DNA of 64,000 nucleotides from an uncultured Pseudomonadales bacterium. GTDB lineage: Bacteria; Pseudomonadota; Gammaproteobacteria; Pseudomonadales; Azotimanducaceae. The DNA is taken from NCBI GenBank assembly GCA_958296405.1, contig OY282519.1, positions 496,001 to 560,000 of the forward strand, in the 5' to 3' direction. Under the pieces are notes generated by a model. That model saw nothing but the letters and a program-made list of their open reading frames with translations, ran no database searches and was not told where the DNA came from. Of the stretch, positions 8,398-17,209 are shown piece after piece (within the stretch, counting starts at the first letter, position 1; each line of letters begins with the position of its first letter). A program made the translations under genes and the position numbers.

Positions 8398-9115
8398 CGG
8401 CGGCGGGCTCGGCGGCGCGGGAATTGAGGGCGGTGGACGGCTGCGTCAGATAGACATCTGCCAGCACTGAAAGGCGTGTCGCCAGTTGGGCGGCGGAGGC
8501 GTCCAGGATGTGGTACTGCAGCTTCAAGAGCGTGCTCGTCACCAAGCCGGCCAGCGTGGTGTAAAGCGCCACCGCCATGCCGGCGCTCATGGCCGCCAGC
8601 AGTTGGCGCATCAAGCCCGGATCAAACTCCTCGACGTCTCCCACCGGCATCAGCATCAGAATGAAACCGACGATGGTGCCCAACAGGCCGAGCTTCAAGA
8701 GCGCGTCGCTTGCGAAGTGGCCGAAGGCGTGGCGATTGGCCAGCGCATCGCCGAACGCGGCAAGCAGCGTGGCCGCGTCGCCGCCGTCGCGCTTAGCGCG
8801 CCAGCCAACGAGGAACTGGCCGATGAGGCCGTCGCCAAGCGGCATGTCCTCCGCGGCGTTGGCCTGCAGCGCCTGTTCCAGCGTCGCGCAGCGCTTGCGC
8901 TCACCGGCCAGCGCATGGACGAGCCACAGCCAGTGTCCGCTGGCGACGACGTAGAGGCCGAGGATGACGTAGGAGAGGTAGCTCTTGTCGGCGCTCAAGG
9001 CGGGTGCGACCAAGCCGCGCTCCGCGGCCAGCCAGAAGCCGAACGCGATCAAGCCGAGGAGGATGAGCGCCCGCAGTGCGAGGTTCGTGTCGAGCGGGCG
9101 GATCATCGAGGCCAT
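8387..9115 (-). CDS. MotA/TolQ/ExbB-family proton channel protein
   Basis: 242 residues from ATG at 9115; a longer frame upstream is possible but rich in Arg and Gly, unlike a membrane protein start. Hydrophobic segments occur at about residues 12-30 and 45-65 and again at 'LLKLGLLGTIVGFILMLMPVG' and 'LLAAMSAGMAVALYTTLAGLV'. The last two are the TolQ/ExbB core helices with the conserved 'LGLLGTVxG' and 'GMxxALxTTxxGL' signatures. It should form the proton-conducting pentamer. Partners follow with 11-bp and 4-bp overlaps, making a compact three-gene motor module. Confidence 0.85.
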   Translation of the reverse strand: MASMIRPLDTNLALRALILLGLIAFGFWLAAERGLVAPALSADKSYLSYVILGLYVVASGHWLWLVHALAGERKRCATLEQALQANAAEDMPLGDGLIGQFLVGWRAKRDGGDAATLLAAFGDALANRHAFGHFASDALLKLGLLGTIVGFILMLMPVGDVEEFDPGLMRQLLAAMSAGMAVALYTTLAGLVTSTLLKLQYHILDASAAQLATRLSVLADVYLTQPSTALNSRAAEPAADAP

Positions 9116-9314
9116 GCGTCGGCCTCGCTCGGCAGTGCGCCGCAGCGCGCCCGGCACTTCGCCTTCAGCCAGCTCTCCTGCGTCGGCAGTCTTCCCGCCC
9201 AAGCCGTGCCCCCGTCGATGCACCGCGCGCCAACGCTCGGCCAGCCTCCGGGTGCGCTCCGCTTCCGCCTACCGTGGCGAGGCGCGCATTGCCGCGCCGC
9301 CGGTGCTGCGCCCG

Positions 9315-10172
9315 CTATCGGTACTCCTCCAGCCAAGCGTTGAAATCGGGCTTGCGCTTCTCGCGGAACGACAGGCCACCCTCCCGGGCGTCCGGGTGGT
9401 GGTCTGTCACGGCGGTCTTGGCGGCGATCTCGTCCAAGGATTGCTCGAATGTCATGTCCGCCGCGTTGTAGACCGAGCGCTTCAACATGCGGATGGCGAC
9501 TTGCGGCCCTTGCGCGATTTCCGTTGCGAGGCTCATCGTGCGGGCTTCCAACTCTGCATCGGGAACCACCTCATGCACCAACCCAAGCGCGTGCGCTTCG
9601 TTGGCATCAACGATGCGCCGCTTGATGAAGAACTCCATCGCCTTGGCCACGCCCATGAGCTGGACGCACAGGTACTGGCCGCCTTCGTCCGGCAGCAGGC
9701 CGAAGCGCAGCGTCGCGCTGCCAAGCCGGGCGCTTTCGGCAGCGATGCGGAAGTCGCATGCCAAGGCCAACGTCATGCCGGTTTGGATGGCAAGCCCGTT
9801 GATGGCCGCAATGGCGATTTTGTCGCAGTTGCGCAGCGCGAGGTTCACCGTCTGCGACAGGTGGCGCAAGCCTTCATAGGTGCCGATGGGGTTGTCATGG
9901 CCATGCGGGATGGGCGCCGTCAGCGCCTCGCCGCCAATCTGCTTGGCCTGCCCGGAGATGTCGTCCCCCGCGCAGAACGCGCGGCCTTCGCCGGTGATGA
10001 CGAGCACGCGCACGCGGTGGTCCATCTGCGCTTGCAGCACGGTTTCCACCAAGTCGCGCTTGATGTCTTGGCGAAAGCCGTTCAGCCGCTCGGGGGTGTT
10101 GAAGCGGATCCATGCAATGCCAAGGTCTCTGATTTCAACGTCAAAGCCTGTGAAGCCGCCGGTTCGCATCAT
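9315..10172 (-). CDS. Enoyl-CoA hydratase/isomerase
   Basis: 285 residues from the first of two adjacent ATGs, behind GGAGGGACACGCA. The crotonase fold is clear: 'VLVITGEGRAFCAGDDIS' forms the first oxyanion-hole loop and 'INGLAIQTGMTLALACDFRIA' the second, with 'LRFGLLPDEGGQYLCVQLMG' after it, where Asp/Glu would act. It would hydrate or isomerise an enoyl-CoA, consistent with the acyl-CoA dehydrogenases in the window. It is monocistronic on the minus strand and divergent from the MFS transporter. Substrate chain length is not evident. Confidence 0.92.
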   Translation of the reverse strand: MMRTGGFTGFDVEIRDLGIAWIRFNTPERLNGFRQDIKRDLVETVLQAQMDHRVRVLVITGEGRAFCAGDDISGQAKQIGGEALTAPIPHGHDNPIGTYEGLRHLSQTVNLALRNCDKIAIAAINGLAIQTGMTLALACDFRIAAESARLGSATLRFGLLPDEGGQYLCVQLMGVAKAMEFFIKRRIVDANEAHALGLVHEVVPDAELEARTMSLATEIAQGPQVAIRMLKRSVYNAADMTFEQSLDEIAAKTAVTDHHPDAREGGLSFREKRKPDFNAWLEEYR

Positions 10173-10350
10173 TGCGTGTCCCTCCATTCGCTTGCGGCCA
10201 TGATAGCGCCGAGCGCGTTGGGTTAGCATTCGTGGTTTCGCCTTGGAGCGCTCGGTGTCGCCCGCGCCCTTAAGCCCCACCGTGGGCAACACCCGTGCTG
10301 CCGCGCCGCCCGCTCGCCCAAGCGACGTGCCGCGCGGCACCGACAGATCC

Positions 10351-11583
10351 ATGTTCGCGTCGCTCAAGGTGCGGGATTACTTCCTGCTCTGGATCGGCAT
10401 GGTCGGCTCGGCGTTCGCCATGAACATGCAGCTAGTGGCGCAGGGCTGGCTCGTCTATGAGATGACGGTCTCCGCGCTGAACCTCGCTTGGGTGACGCTC
10501 TCCTTCACGCTGCCACAGATATTCTTCTCGCTGGTCGGCGGCGTGCTCGCCGATCGCTTGCGCAAGCGCCAGATCATCCTCTATGGGCAGGCGTTGAACG
10601 GCGTTGCCACGTTGTTCATGGCCATCATCATCATCACCGGCAACGTCACCTTTTGGGACTTCATTTGGGTGGGCTTCGTCAACGGCACCATGTTGGCGCT
10701 CTCAATGCCGGCGCGCACCGCGTTCATCCCAGAAATCGTCGGCGAGCGGCTGATGTTCAACGCCATGGCGTTCAATACCGCCGCTTGGAACCTTTCCCGC
10801 ATTCTCGGGCCGGCGTTGGCGGGCCTCATGATTGCGCTGTTCGCCGGCGGCGACACGGCTTCGCACTTCGGCGTCGGCTTGGTGTACTTCGTGTTGTCGG
10901 GCCTCTACATCGTCTCCTCGGTGACGGTGTTGTTCATGAGCACCACCGGCAAGCCGCCGGCCGGCCGCGGCAAGAGCCCGCTCGCCGATGTGCGCGAAGG
11001 CTTGAACTACGCCATCGGCTCGCCCGTCGTCGGCGGCCTGATTCTGCTGTCGATCTTGCCATTCCTGTTCGGGCTCACCATCAACACGTTGATGCCGGCG
11101 TTCAACATAGACGTGCTGCAGGGCGGGCCAGAGTCGTTGGGCCTGTTGATGACGGCGATGGGGGTGGGCGCCATCGGCGGCTCGCTGGCGCTCGCCAAGC
11201 TCGGCGAAATGCGGCACAAAGGCTTTTGGCTGTTCTTGACCTGCCTGCTGTGGGGCGTCTGCGTGACCGGCTTCGCGTTCACGGAGACGCGCTTTGCGGC
11301 CATGGCGATGGTGGCCGCGGTAGGTTTCATCTCCGCTGTGAACATGTCCATGAACCGCACCATCGTCACCTTACAGGTGACGCCGGAGATGCGTGGCCGC
11401 ATCATGTCCATCGACATGATGTCCCATGGCCTGATGCCGCTCGGCATTCTGCCGGTGAGCTTGCTCGCGGAGCGTGTGAGTGTGCCGGTGGGCATCGGCG
11501 CCAGTGGCGTTGCGCTGGTGGTTGGCACGTTGGCGCTGTGGTGGGCGCTGAAGGAAGTGCGGCGCATCGACAAGGGGTTTTGA
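10351..11583 (+). CDS. Major facilitator superfamily transporter (drug/siderophore exporter type)
   Basis: About 410 residues from ATG at 10351 (MFASLKVRDYFLLWIG), the usual start for this subfamily; the frame is open further upstream to a TTG at 10243, but that stretch is Pro/Ala-rich. Ten to twelve hydrophobic helices are visible. The loop 'GGVLADRLRKRQIIL' is the MFS motif A between helices 2 and 3. The sequence most resembles the EntS/MFS_3 exporters that expel siderophores or lipophilic compounds. The cargo is unknown. The gene is followed by a short cluster of direct repeats. Confidence 0.88.
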   Translation: MFASLKVRDYFLLWIGMVGSAFAMNMQLVAQGWLVYEMTVSALNLAWVTLSFTLPQIFFSLVGGVLADRLRKRQIILYGQALNGVATLFMAIIIITGNVTFWDFIWVGFVNGTMLALSMPARTAFIPEIVGERLMFNAMAFNTAAWNLSRILGPALAGLMIALFAGGDTASHFGVGLVYFVLSGLYIVSSVTVLFMSTTGKPPAGRGKSPLADVREGLNYAIGSPVVGGLILLSILPFLFGLTINTLMPAFNIDVLQGGPESLGLLMTAMGVGAIGGSLALAKLGEMRHKGFWLFLTCLLWGVCVTGFAFTETRFAAMAMVAAVGFISAVNMSMNRTIVTLQVTPEMRGRIMSIDMMSHGLMPLGILPVSLLAERVSVPVGIGASGVALVVGTLALWWALKEVRRIDKGF

Positions 11584-11596
11584 TGGCACCGCCTAG

Positions 11597-11661
11597 CCAA
11601 TCAACGCGCTCCGCGCGGGGCCAATCAACGCGCTCCGCTTACACCAATCAACGCGCTCCGC
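11597..11661. repeat. Three direct copies of an 18-bp unit downstream of the MFS gene
   Basis: The unit CCAATCAACGCGCTCCGC occurs at 11597-11614, 11621-11638 and 11644-11661, spaced 23-24 bp apart, with a degenerate fourth start (CCAATAAAC) near 11669. Two copies are followed by GCGGGG. It lies just after the MFS stop codon. The count and spacing are too small and too short for a CRISPR array, and no cas gene is present. Confidence 0.8.
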
Positions 11662-11821
11662 GCGGGGGCCAATAAACACATGGCGAGCCGGAAGGAAGAG
11701 CAACTCGAAAGCAGTGTGAGAGTAAAGCCAATGGACCTGCTGGAAGGCATGATGAGTTCGGCGCGCACCGAGCGGCGCCGGAGTCGCTTGGTTAATCAGG
11801 CGGCAATGTTGCGACCAGAGC

Positions 11822-12358
11822 CTAGCGCCCGAGCCGGGCGCGCAGTCGATTCCACATTGACCCCGCGGTGGTGGCGGCGAGCAGCCAGCCAAGCCCCAAC
11901 ACCAAGGCATCCACGGGCCACGCGAGGCCCAGCCCATCGCGCACCACCGGGATGCCGGCCAGCGCGTAGTAGGCGATGCCGTTGTAGCGTCCAAGGCGGC
12001 TGGCCCGCAACGGCCGCCCGGTCAACGCGCGGCTGTCCGCGGCGTATTGCAGAAACGCTGCGGCGATGAGGATGGGCAGGATGGTTGGCGCGATGCTCTT
12101 GGCCGCCAACGCAGCGACGACCGTGGTGCAGAACAGCGCATCGACGCCGTGGTCGATGAGGCCGCCCAAGGCTGATGCCTCGCCGCGCCGCCGCGCCACC
12201 GGGCCATCTGCCATGTCTGTGACGACGGCAAGGACAAATGCCCCTGCTGCAAGCTCCACCTCCCCGGCCAAGACGGCCCACGCGCAGGCTGGTGCACATG
12301 CGAGGCGCACGGCGCTCAAGGCGTTTGCCAACGTGAAGAAGTCTTTTCCGGCGTTCAT
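11822..12358 (-). CDS. CDP-alcohol phosphatidyltransferase family protein
   Basis: 178 residues. The full catalytic signature is present: D48-x2-D51-G52-x2-A55-R56-x8-G65-x3-D69-x3-D73. The rest is hydrophobic, consistent with a six-helix inner-membrane enzyme. It transfers a phospho-alcohol from a CDP-linked donor, as in phosphatidylglycerophosphate synthase, but the protein is short and not next to uvrC or other pgsA neighbours, so the exact product is uncertain. It runs opposite to the flanking genes. Confidence 0.88.
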   Translation of the reverse strand: MNAGKDFFTLANALSAVRLACAPACAWAVLAGEVELAAGAFVLAVVTDMADGPVARRRGEASALGGLIDHGVDALFCTTVVAALAAKSIAPTILPILIAAAFLQYAADSRALTGRPLRASRLGRYNGIAYYALAGIPVVRDGLGLAWPVDALVLGLGWLLAATTAGSMWNRLRARLGR

Positions 12359-12495
12359 ATCGCTATCGTATCCGAACGACTCCGCGTCACATCGGGAGCG
12401 CCCATCCAAGGGGACGGCGCACCGCAGGGGCACGGTGGCGTGGCGTTGTAGGCGTTGGGGAGCAACAACCAATCGCAAAAGTCCACAAATTCTTA

Positions 12496-12756
12496 GTGCG
12501 ACTTCCCATGAAACTGCGCGATCAGCTCGCCGAGGCGGCCCTAGGTCGCCGCCGGAGCTTGAACTCGGAGATCGTCGCGCGGCTTGAAGAGTCGGTGCGC
12601 ATGTCGCAAAGGGGCCAATTGGAGGGGTTGGGCGTCGGGCAGATGGAGATGCAGTTCAATCAAGAACTGTCCTATGACGAGGACAGTTTGGTGCGGCGGT
12701 TCCGGCTGTTGCAGGAGCGCCAGCAACGGGCGTTGCTCGTCCTGTTGGCGAGATAA
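12496..12756 (+). CDS. Arc-like ribbon-helix-helix DNA-binding protein
   Basis: 86 residues from GTG at 12496. The N-terminus 'RLPMKLRDQLAEAALGRRRS' followed by LNSEIVARLEES is the Arc/MetJ fold: a short beta strand, then two helices with the RSLNxEI turn. The frame stays open upstream, and the residues before the GTG (KVHKFLV) would complete the DNA-contacting strand, so translation may start earlier. An ATC at 12472 lies nine bases after GGGGAG. The C-terminal half is charged and coiled ('FRLLQERQQRALLVLLAR'). No toxin partner is adjacent; it may be an orphan antitoxin or an autoregulator. Confidence 0.75.
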   Translation: MRLPMKLRDQLAEAALGRRRSLNSEIVARLEESVRMSQRGQLEGLGVGQMEMQFNQELSYDEDSLVRRFRLLQERQQRALLVLLAR

Positions 12757-12815
12757 CGGGGCGCACCGCGGCTTCGCGCTGGAAGCGCAAGCCGGCCCGC
12801 CGCGGGTTTGTTCGG

Positions 12816-12851
12816 GCACGTTGGCGCGGCGATGCGGCCGCACCAACGTGC
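12816..12851. promoter_or_regulatory. Inverted repeat between RHH gene and molybdenum hydroxylase operon
   Basis: Arms GCACGTTGG (12816-12824) and CCAACGTGC (12843-12851) are a perfect 9-bp inverted repeat around an 18-nt GC-rich spacer. It lies 60 bp after the ribbon-helix-helix stop and 125 bp before the molybdenum hydroxylase start. It may be a terminator stem without U-tract or an operator; sequence alone does not decide. Confidence 0.45.
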
Positions 12852-12881
12852 TCGCTGCCGGCTCGTGGTTCAATAGGCGCA

Positions 12882-12900
12882 ATCGCTGCTGTGCAGCGAT
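12882..12900. promoter_or_regulatory. Tight hairpin upstream of molybdenum hydroxylase operon
   Basis: ATCGCTGC (12882-12889), loop TGT, GCAGCGAT (12893-12900): a perfect 8-bp inverted repeat ending 75 bp before the small-subunit ATG. It is a candidate operator or 5' leader hairpin. A binding factor cannot be named. Confidence 0.4.
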
Positions 12901-12975
12901 GGTGGCGGGGCGTCGCCATCGAACGCCACCCTACGCCCGCCCAGAGACGGCCTCGCTTGGAGGTTGGGAGAAACG

Positions 12976-13440
12976 ATGATCGATCTCGAAGTGAACGGCG
13001 CCGCGCATCGCGTAGACGCCGAACCAGACATGCCGCTCCTGTGGGTGCTGCGCGAGCGGCTCGGGTTGACCGGCACCAAGTTCGGCTGTGGCATCGCGCA
13101 GTGCGGCGCTTGCACCGTGCATTTGGATGGCGTTGCCGTGCGCTCCTGCGTCACCCCCATCACGGCTGCCGCAGGCCGCTCGGTGACGACCATCGAAGGC
13201 TTGGCCGAGGACGACGGGCGCCACCCCGTCCAGCAGGCTTGGATCGATTGCCAGGTGCCGCAATGCGGCTATTGCCAGTCTGGGCAGATCATGTCCGCGG
13301 CGGCGCTGCTCGCCAGCAACGCGGCGCCGACGGACGCGGACATCGACACGGCGATGCGCGGCAACATCTGTCGCTGCGGCGCCTACTCGCGCATTCGACG
13401 CGCCATCAAGCAAGCCGGGGAGGCGCGGAACAGTGTCTGA
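12976..13440 (+). CDS. [2Fe-2S] small subunit of a molybdenum hydroxylase (IorA-like)
   Basis: 154 residues from ATG behind GGGAGAAACG. Two [2Fe-2S] sites are visible: the plant-ferredoxin type '[16 protein letters not shown]' with a distal Cys in 'VRSCVTP', and the four-helix type '[11 protein letters not shown]' with '[16 protein letters not shown]'. This subunit passes electrons from the molybdenum cofactor to an external acceptor. The protein resembles the small subunits of isoquinoline 1-oxidoreductase and aldehyde oxidases. The next gene starts eight bases inside its 3' end, so the two are translated together. Confidence 0.93.
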   Translation: MIDLEVNGAAHRVDAEPDMPLLWVLRERLGLTGTKFGCGIAQCGACTVHLDGVAVRSCVTPITAAAGRSVTTIEGLAEDDGRHPVQQAWIDCQVPQCGYCQSGQIMSAAALLASNAAPTDADIDTAMRGNICRCGAYSRIRRAIKQAGEARNSV

Positions 13441-15706
13441 AACAGCGGCATCTGAAGCGAAGGCCTCTGAACAGGTGGCAAAGAAACGCCTCGGCAAGTG
13501 GAGCCGTCGCGGGTTGATCACCGCCGGCCTCTTGGCCGGGGGCGCATTGGTGGTGGGCGTGGGCATCCGCCCCGGCCATCGGGCGCCGCGCTTGCGCTCC
13601 TTGGTGGCTGAGGGCGAAGAGGCACTCCTCAATGTGTGGTTGAAGATTGCGCCGGACAACCGCGTCACGGCCATCGTGCCCCATGCCGAGATGGGCCAAG
13701 GCGTTCACTCGACGCTCGCGCAAATGCTGGCGGACGAACTCGACGCGGACTGGAACTTGGTGGATGTGCAAGAGGCCCCAGCCCACGAGGAATACGCCAA
13801 CTATGCGCTGGGCAAGGGTTTCTTGCTTGGCGACGTGGACATCCCGCGGGCGTTGGTGGGCACCGTGGACGGCGCGTTCCTGAAGTTGAGCCAAGCGATG
13901 AGCCTGCAGATCACCGGCGGCAGCACCAGCGTTCGCACCAGCGGCCGCTTTGCGATGCGTGTGGCCGGCGCCGCGGGTCGCGAGATGCTGGCCAGCGCCG
14001 CGGCGGCCGCGTGGCAGGTGCCGAGCGCCGAGCTGGTGCTGCAAGACAGCCACATCGCCCATCCGCCCAGCAAACGCCGCGCTACTTATGCGGAGTTCGC
14101 CGCGGCGGCGGCAGAGTTTGCGCCGCCGGCCAAGCCGCGCTTGAAGACGCCGGACGAGTTTCGGCTGATGGGCACGTCGGCGCCGCGCTTGGACATTCCC
14201 GCGAAAGTGGACGGCAGCGCCGTGTTCGGCATTGATGCGAGCGTGGATGGCTTGAAGGTGGCCACCACGCGCCGCTGCCCGGTGTTCGGCGGCACGGTGG
14301 CCAGCGTGGACGATGAACGCGCCCTGCAGGTGCCGGGCGTGCTGAAGGTGGTGAACCTAGAGGACGCCGTGGCCGTGATCGCAGACGGCTACTGGCAGGC
14401 CCGCAAGGGCTTGGACGCGCTCACTGTCGAATGGGCGATGAACGGTTTGGAAGAAATCGATCAAGCGCGCATCTTCGGCCAGTTTTCGGCCGCCTTGGAT
14501 TTGGCAGATGCCGAGGGCGATGGCAACACTGAAGCGGAAGCGGGGGACGTGGAGGCTGCGCTCGCCGGCGCGGCGCGACGGCTCGATGCGGAATATCGGG
14601 TGCCCTATCTCGCCCATGCTTCGATGGAGCCGATGAATTGCACGGTTTGGCTGCGTGACGGCGCTTGCGACGTTTGGACGGGCACGCAGAACCCCTTGGG
14701 TGTGCGGGCAGGAGTCGCCGACATCGTCGCGCTCGATGCAGAGTTGGTGAATGTCCACAACCTGTACTTGGGCGGCGCGTTCGGACGCCGTTTCGTGGAC
14801 GACTACGCGATGCAGGCCGCGCGGGTGGCCAAGGCCATGCCCGGCGTCCCCATCAAGGTGATTTGGTCACGCGAGGAGGACACCCGGCAAGACCACTACC
14901 GCCCCGCCGTCACCAGCCGCTTCCGCGGCGGGTTGGATGCCGAGGGCAATCCGGTGGCGTGGCGCAATGTCTATGTGGATAAGCACGAGCCGGCGGAAGC
15001 CCCGCTCATCCCCTACGCCATTCCCAATCGCCTGGTGCGGCATGTCTCCAGCCCGACCCATGTGCCATTCGGCGTTTGGCGCAGCGTGGACCACTCCCAA
15101 CACGCCTTCTTCACCGAATCCTTCATCGACGAACTGGCCATCGCTGCGGCGCAAGATCCGTACCAATACCGCCGCCGCCTGTTGGCGGACTCGCCACGGC
15201 ATCGCAAGGTGCTCGACGCCGCCGCGCAAGCCGCAGACTGGGGTGCGCCGAAGCCCGCCGGAACGGGACGCGGCATCGCCTTGCACGAATCCTTCGGCTC
15301 GGTGGTGGCGCAGGTGGTGGACGCGCGGGTGCAGGCGGGCAAGGTGCGTGTCGAGCGCGTCTGCTGCGCGGTGGACGTGGGCTTCGCCATCAATCCAGAC
15401 GGCGTGGTGGCGCAGATGGAGAGCGGCATCGTCTACGGGCTGAGCGCCGCCCTGTACGGCGAGATCGGCATCGAACGCGGGCGCGTGAAGCAAAGCAACT
15501 TCCACGACTACCCGATGCTGCGCATCGACGAGATGCCCGTGGTGGACACGGTGATCGTCAACAGCGGCGCCCCCCTCGGTGGCGCCGGCGAGCCCGGCAC
15601 ACCCCCCTTAGCGCCCGCCCTCGCCAACGCGCTCTACGACGCCACCGGCGAGCGCATTCGAGTGTTGCCGGTGAGCAGGCACGAGTGGGGAGGTGTTGAG
15701 GCGTGA
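13433..15706 (+). CDS. Molybdopterin-binding large subunit of a molybdenum hydroxylase (IorB-like)
   Basis: 757 residues from a GTG that overlaps the small-subunit stop. The N-terminus carries a twin-arginine-type signal (S24-R25-R26-G-L-I followed by a hydrophobic run), so the folded complex may be exported by Tat, as in the periplasmic membrane-bound aldehyde dehydrogenases. Cofactor motifs include '[18 protein letters not shown]', '[13 protein letters not shown]' and the C-terminal '[18 protein letters not shown]', where the Glu is the likely catalytic base. No FAD subunit or cytochrome c subunit is adjacent, so the electron acceptor is unclear. It probably oxidises an aldehyde or N-heterocycle. 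Confidence 0.93.
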   Translation: MSETAASEAKASEQVAKKRLGKWSRRGLITAGLLAGGALVVGVGIRPGHRAPRLRSLVAEGEEALLNVWLKIAPDNRVTAIVPHAEMGQGVHSTLAQMLADELDADWNLVDVQEAPAHEEYANYALGKGFLLGDVDIPRALVGTVDGAFLKLSQAMSLQITGGSTSVRTSGRFAMRVAGAAGREMLASAAAAAWQVPSAELVLQDSHIAHPPSKRRATYAEFAAAAAEFAPPAKPRLKTPDEFRLMGTSAPRLDIPAKVDGSAVFGIDASVDGLKVATTRRCPVFGGTVASVDDERALQVPGVLKVVNLEDAVAVIADGYWQARKGLDALTVEWAMNGLEEIDQARIFGQFSAALDLADAEGDGNTEAEAGDVEAALAGAARRLDAEYRVPYLAHASMEPMNCTVWLRDGACDVWTGTQNPLGVRAGVADIVALDAELVNVHNLYLGGAFGRRFVDDYAMQAARVAKAMPGVPIKVIWSREEDTRQDHYRPAVTSRFRGGLDAEGNPVAWRNVYVDKHEPAEAPLIPYAIPNRLVRHVSSPTHVPFGVWRSVDHSQHAFFTESFIDELAIAAAQDPYQYRRRLLADSPRHRKVLDAAAQAADWGAPKPAGTGRGIALHESFGSVVAQVVDARVQAGKVRVERVCCAVDVGFAINPDGVVAQMESGIVYGLSAALYGEIGIERGRVKQSNFHDYPMLRIDEMPVVDTVIVNSGAPLGGAGEPGTPPLAPALANALYDATGERIRVLPVSRHEWGGVEA

Positions 15707-15759
15707 AGCGGGGTCCGGCGTGCTTCGCCAGAGAGCAAGTTAGGGATTAGGATGCGCAT

Positions 15760-15999
15760 ATGGCACACGCTTCCGCAGCTATGTTTCGAGCCCGGCCCGG
15801 CTACGCCAGCGGCGCTTTGTGCTTTGCCGGAACGAAGGTTCGCGTGGAAACGCTGTTCAATTACCTATGCGACGGCGGCACCGTCGACGAGTTTCTCGAC
15901 GAATTCGAGGGCGCAGTCAGTCGCGAGCAGGCCATGTGCGCCATCGAAACGGCGGCGAGCGAGTTCGTTCAGGGGCGCGAGAGCCCACGGTCCCGTTGA
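15760..15999 (+). CDS. DUF433 antitoxin-like protein
   Basis: 79 residues. The helix-rich sequence 'GTKVRVETLFNYLCDGGTVD' followed by EFLDEF is the DUF433 fold, related to winged-helix antitoxins of VapB type. Its stop codon overlaps a TTG start of the PIN-like gene (TTGA), the usual coupling in DUF433/DUF5615 toxin-antitoxin pairs. It would neutralise the partner and repress the operon. It begins 53 bp after the molybdenum hydroxylase stop and opens the defence-like island. Confidence 0.85.
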   Translation: MAHASAAMFRARPGYASGALCFAGTKVRVETLFNYLCDGGTVDEFLDEFEGAVSREQAMCAIETAASEFVQGRESPRSR

Positions 16000-16391
16000 G
16001 GATTCTTCTCGACGAGTGCGTTTCGCCAAGAGTCGAACCGGTGTTGGTCGCCTTGCTGCTGTCGGGTTCGTCCTGCGATCATGTTCGCCGAGTTGGCTTG
16101 GCCGGGACATCCAATGGGGAACTTCACACCAAGGCAGCGGATGCTGGCTACGACGCAATGGTCACCACGGACATGCGGATGGAGTTCCAAACTCCGGCTC
16201 GGTTGCCCGTGATCGTCGTGCCAGCGGACAGCGGCCTCAAGCGAATCGCACCCTACCTCGACAGAGTCGTTGAACTGCTGTCCGCGCCTCTAGACATCGC
16301 CTATCACGCCATCGCGCCTCATGTGGGCACCCCAGAGTGGAAACGCATGCAAGCCCGATTGCGTCGCAAGCGCACGGGGCCGTCACGCTAG
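15996..16391 (+). CDS. DUF5615 PIN-like toxin
   Basis: 131 residues from TTG at 15996, which overlaps the antitoxin stop by four bases; homologues begin with the same 'RILLDE' strand. Acidic residues of a PIN-like metal site are visible in 'LLDECVSP', 'DAGYDAMVTTDMRME' and 'VPADSG'. It is likely a ribonuclease toxin held in check by the DUF433 protein. The C-terminal 'RMQARLRRKRTGPSR' is strongly basic. Target RNA is unknown. Confidence 0.82.
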   Translation: MRILLDECVSPRVEPVLVALLLSGSSCDHVRRVGLAGTSNGELHTKAADAGYDAMVTTDMRMEFQTPARLPVIVVPADSGLKRIAPYLDRVVELLSAPLDIAYHAIAPHVGTPEWKRMQARLRRKRTGPSR

Positions 16392-16525
16392 GGGCATAGA
16401 AGACTCGCTGCGATGGCGTGCTGTTACTCCCATAGGACGCCCAAGCCGCTCATCGTAGCGCCGCCCTTAACCGGTGCAACTGGTGCGGCGCAGACATCAT
16501 TGCTCACCAACTTCGAGGCAAAGCC

Positions 16526-16735
16526 ATGCGCACCTACACGGCGATCATCGAACGCTGCCCAGACACCCGCTTGTATGTTGGATACGTTCCTGGGTTCGCT
16601 GGAGCACACAGCCAAGGGGAGACGTTGGACGAACTGAACGCTAACCTCAGGGAAGTCGTCGAACTGCTGCTCGAGGACGGCGAGCCGGTCTTGGATAGCG
16701 AGTACATGGGAACCCAGACCGTCTTGGTGGCCTGA
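16526..16735 (+). CDS. HicB-like antitoxin, no HicA seen
   Basis: 69 residues: 'YTAIIERCPDTRLYVGYVPG' and 'HSQGETLDELNANLREVVEL' match the degenerate RNase-H-like HicB fold. No DNA-binding tail follows, so it is of the short HicB type. No frame with the HicA dsRNA-binding pattern (RxxGSH) was found in the 130 bp upstream or the 470 bp downstream. A weak echo of a HicA start (ALQRVG) downstream is broken by a stop. The pair may have decayed, or this HicB acts on a toxin elsewhere. Confidence 0.75.
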   Translation: MRTYTAIIERCPDTRLYVGYVPGFAGAHSQGETLDELNANLREVVELLLEDGEPVLDSEYMGTQTVLVA

Positions 16736-17209
16736 CTTCAGTGGCGCCGGCGGCGTGGAAGGAGCGCTGCAAAGGGTGGGGATCCCCGCCGTGCTTAGGA
16801 ATTCGTGAGACTTGGCAGCCCGTGTGATCAGCGGAGGCAGGCGGCGACTTTGTCGTGGATGACGTCCTGATCGAAGCATGCGCGGGCGGGGGCGACGAGT
16901 CTCTTCCGATGTCGCGTTGCAGGCACGAGATCTTGCCCAGCGCACAGCAGGTTGCGGACGCAAGCATCATCTCTTGAAGCCGACAGATTGCCGACAAGGT
17001 CAACGCGGATGCGGGCCATGGCAGTTTCCGTTACGATGGACGATGACGGAGGAGGTAGGTGGGGTAATCTGTCGCCTTTTCTCCCCATAGATGGAGGGCC
17101 CGATTCGGGCCGTCGTACCGCATCGAGGTTGGCGTCCCGTCCTCCTCCGGCGTCAGTCCACAGTCCGCTGTGAACTCGTTGCCAAAGCGATGGGGTTTTG
17201 AGGTGACCA
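16736..17209. other. 474-bp stretch without a supported gene
   Basis: Between the HicB-like gene and the PHP-ATPase. A minus-strand frame at 17031-17219 (62 residues, 'GNEFTADCGLTPEEDGTP...') has normal amino-acid composition but no recognisable family, and another minus-strand frame ends at 16828. Either could be remnants of island genes. GAGGTGACCA just before 17210 is the likely ribosome site of the ATPase gene. Nothing else is recognisable. Confidence 0.4.

Noticed and set aside
11597-11680. Possible CRISPR array
   Set aside because: Only three units, repeats of 18 bp with 5-6 bp gaps, no cas genes; spacing far too short.
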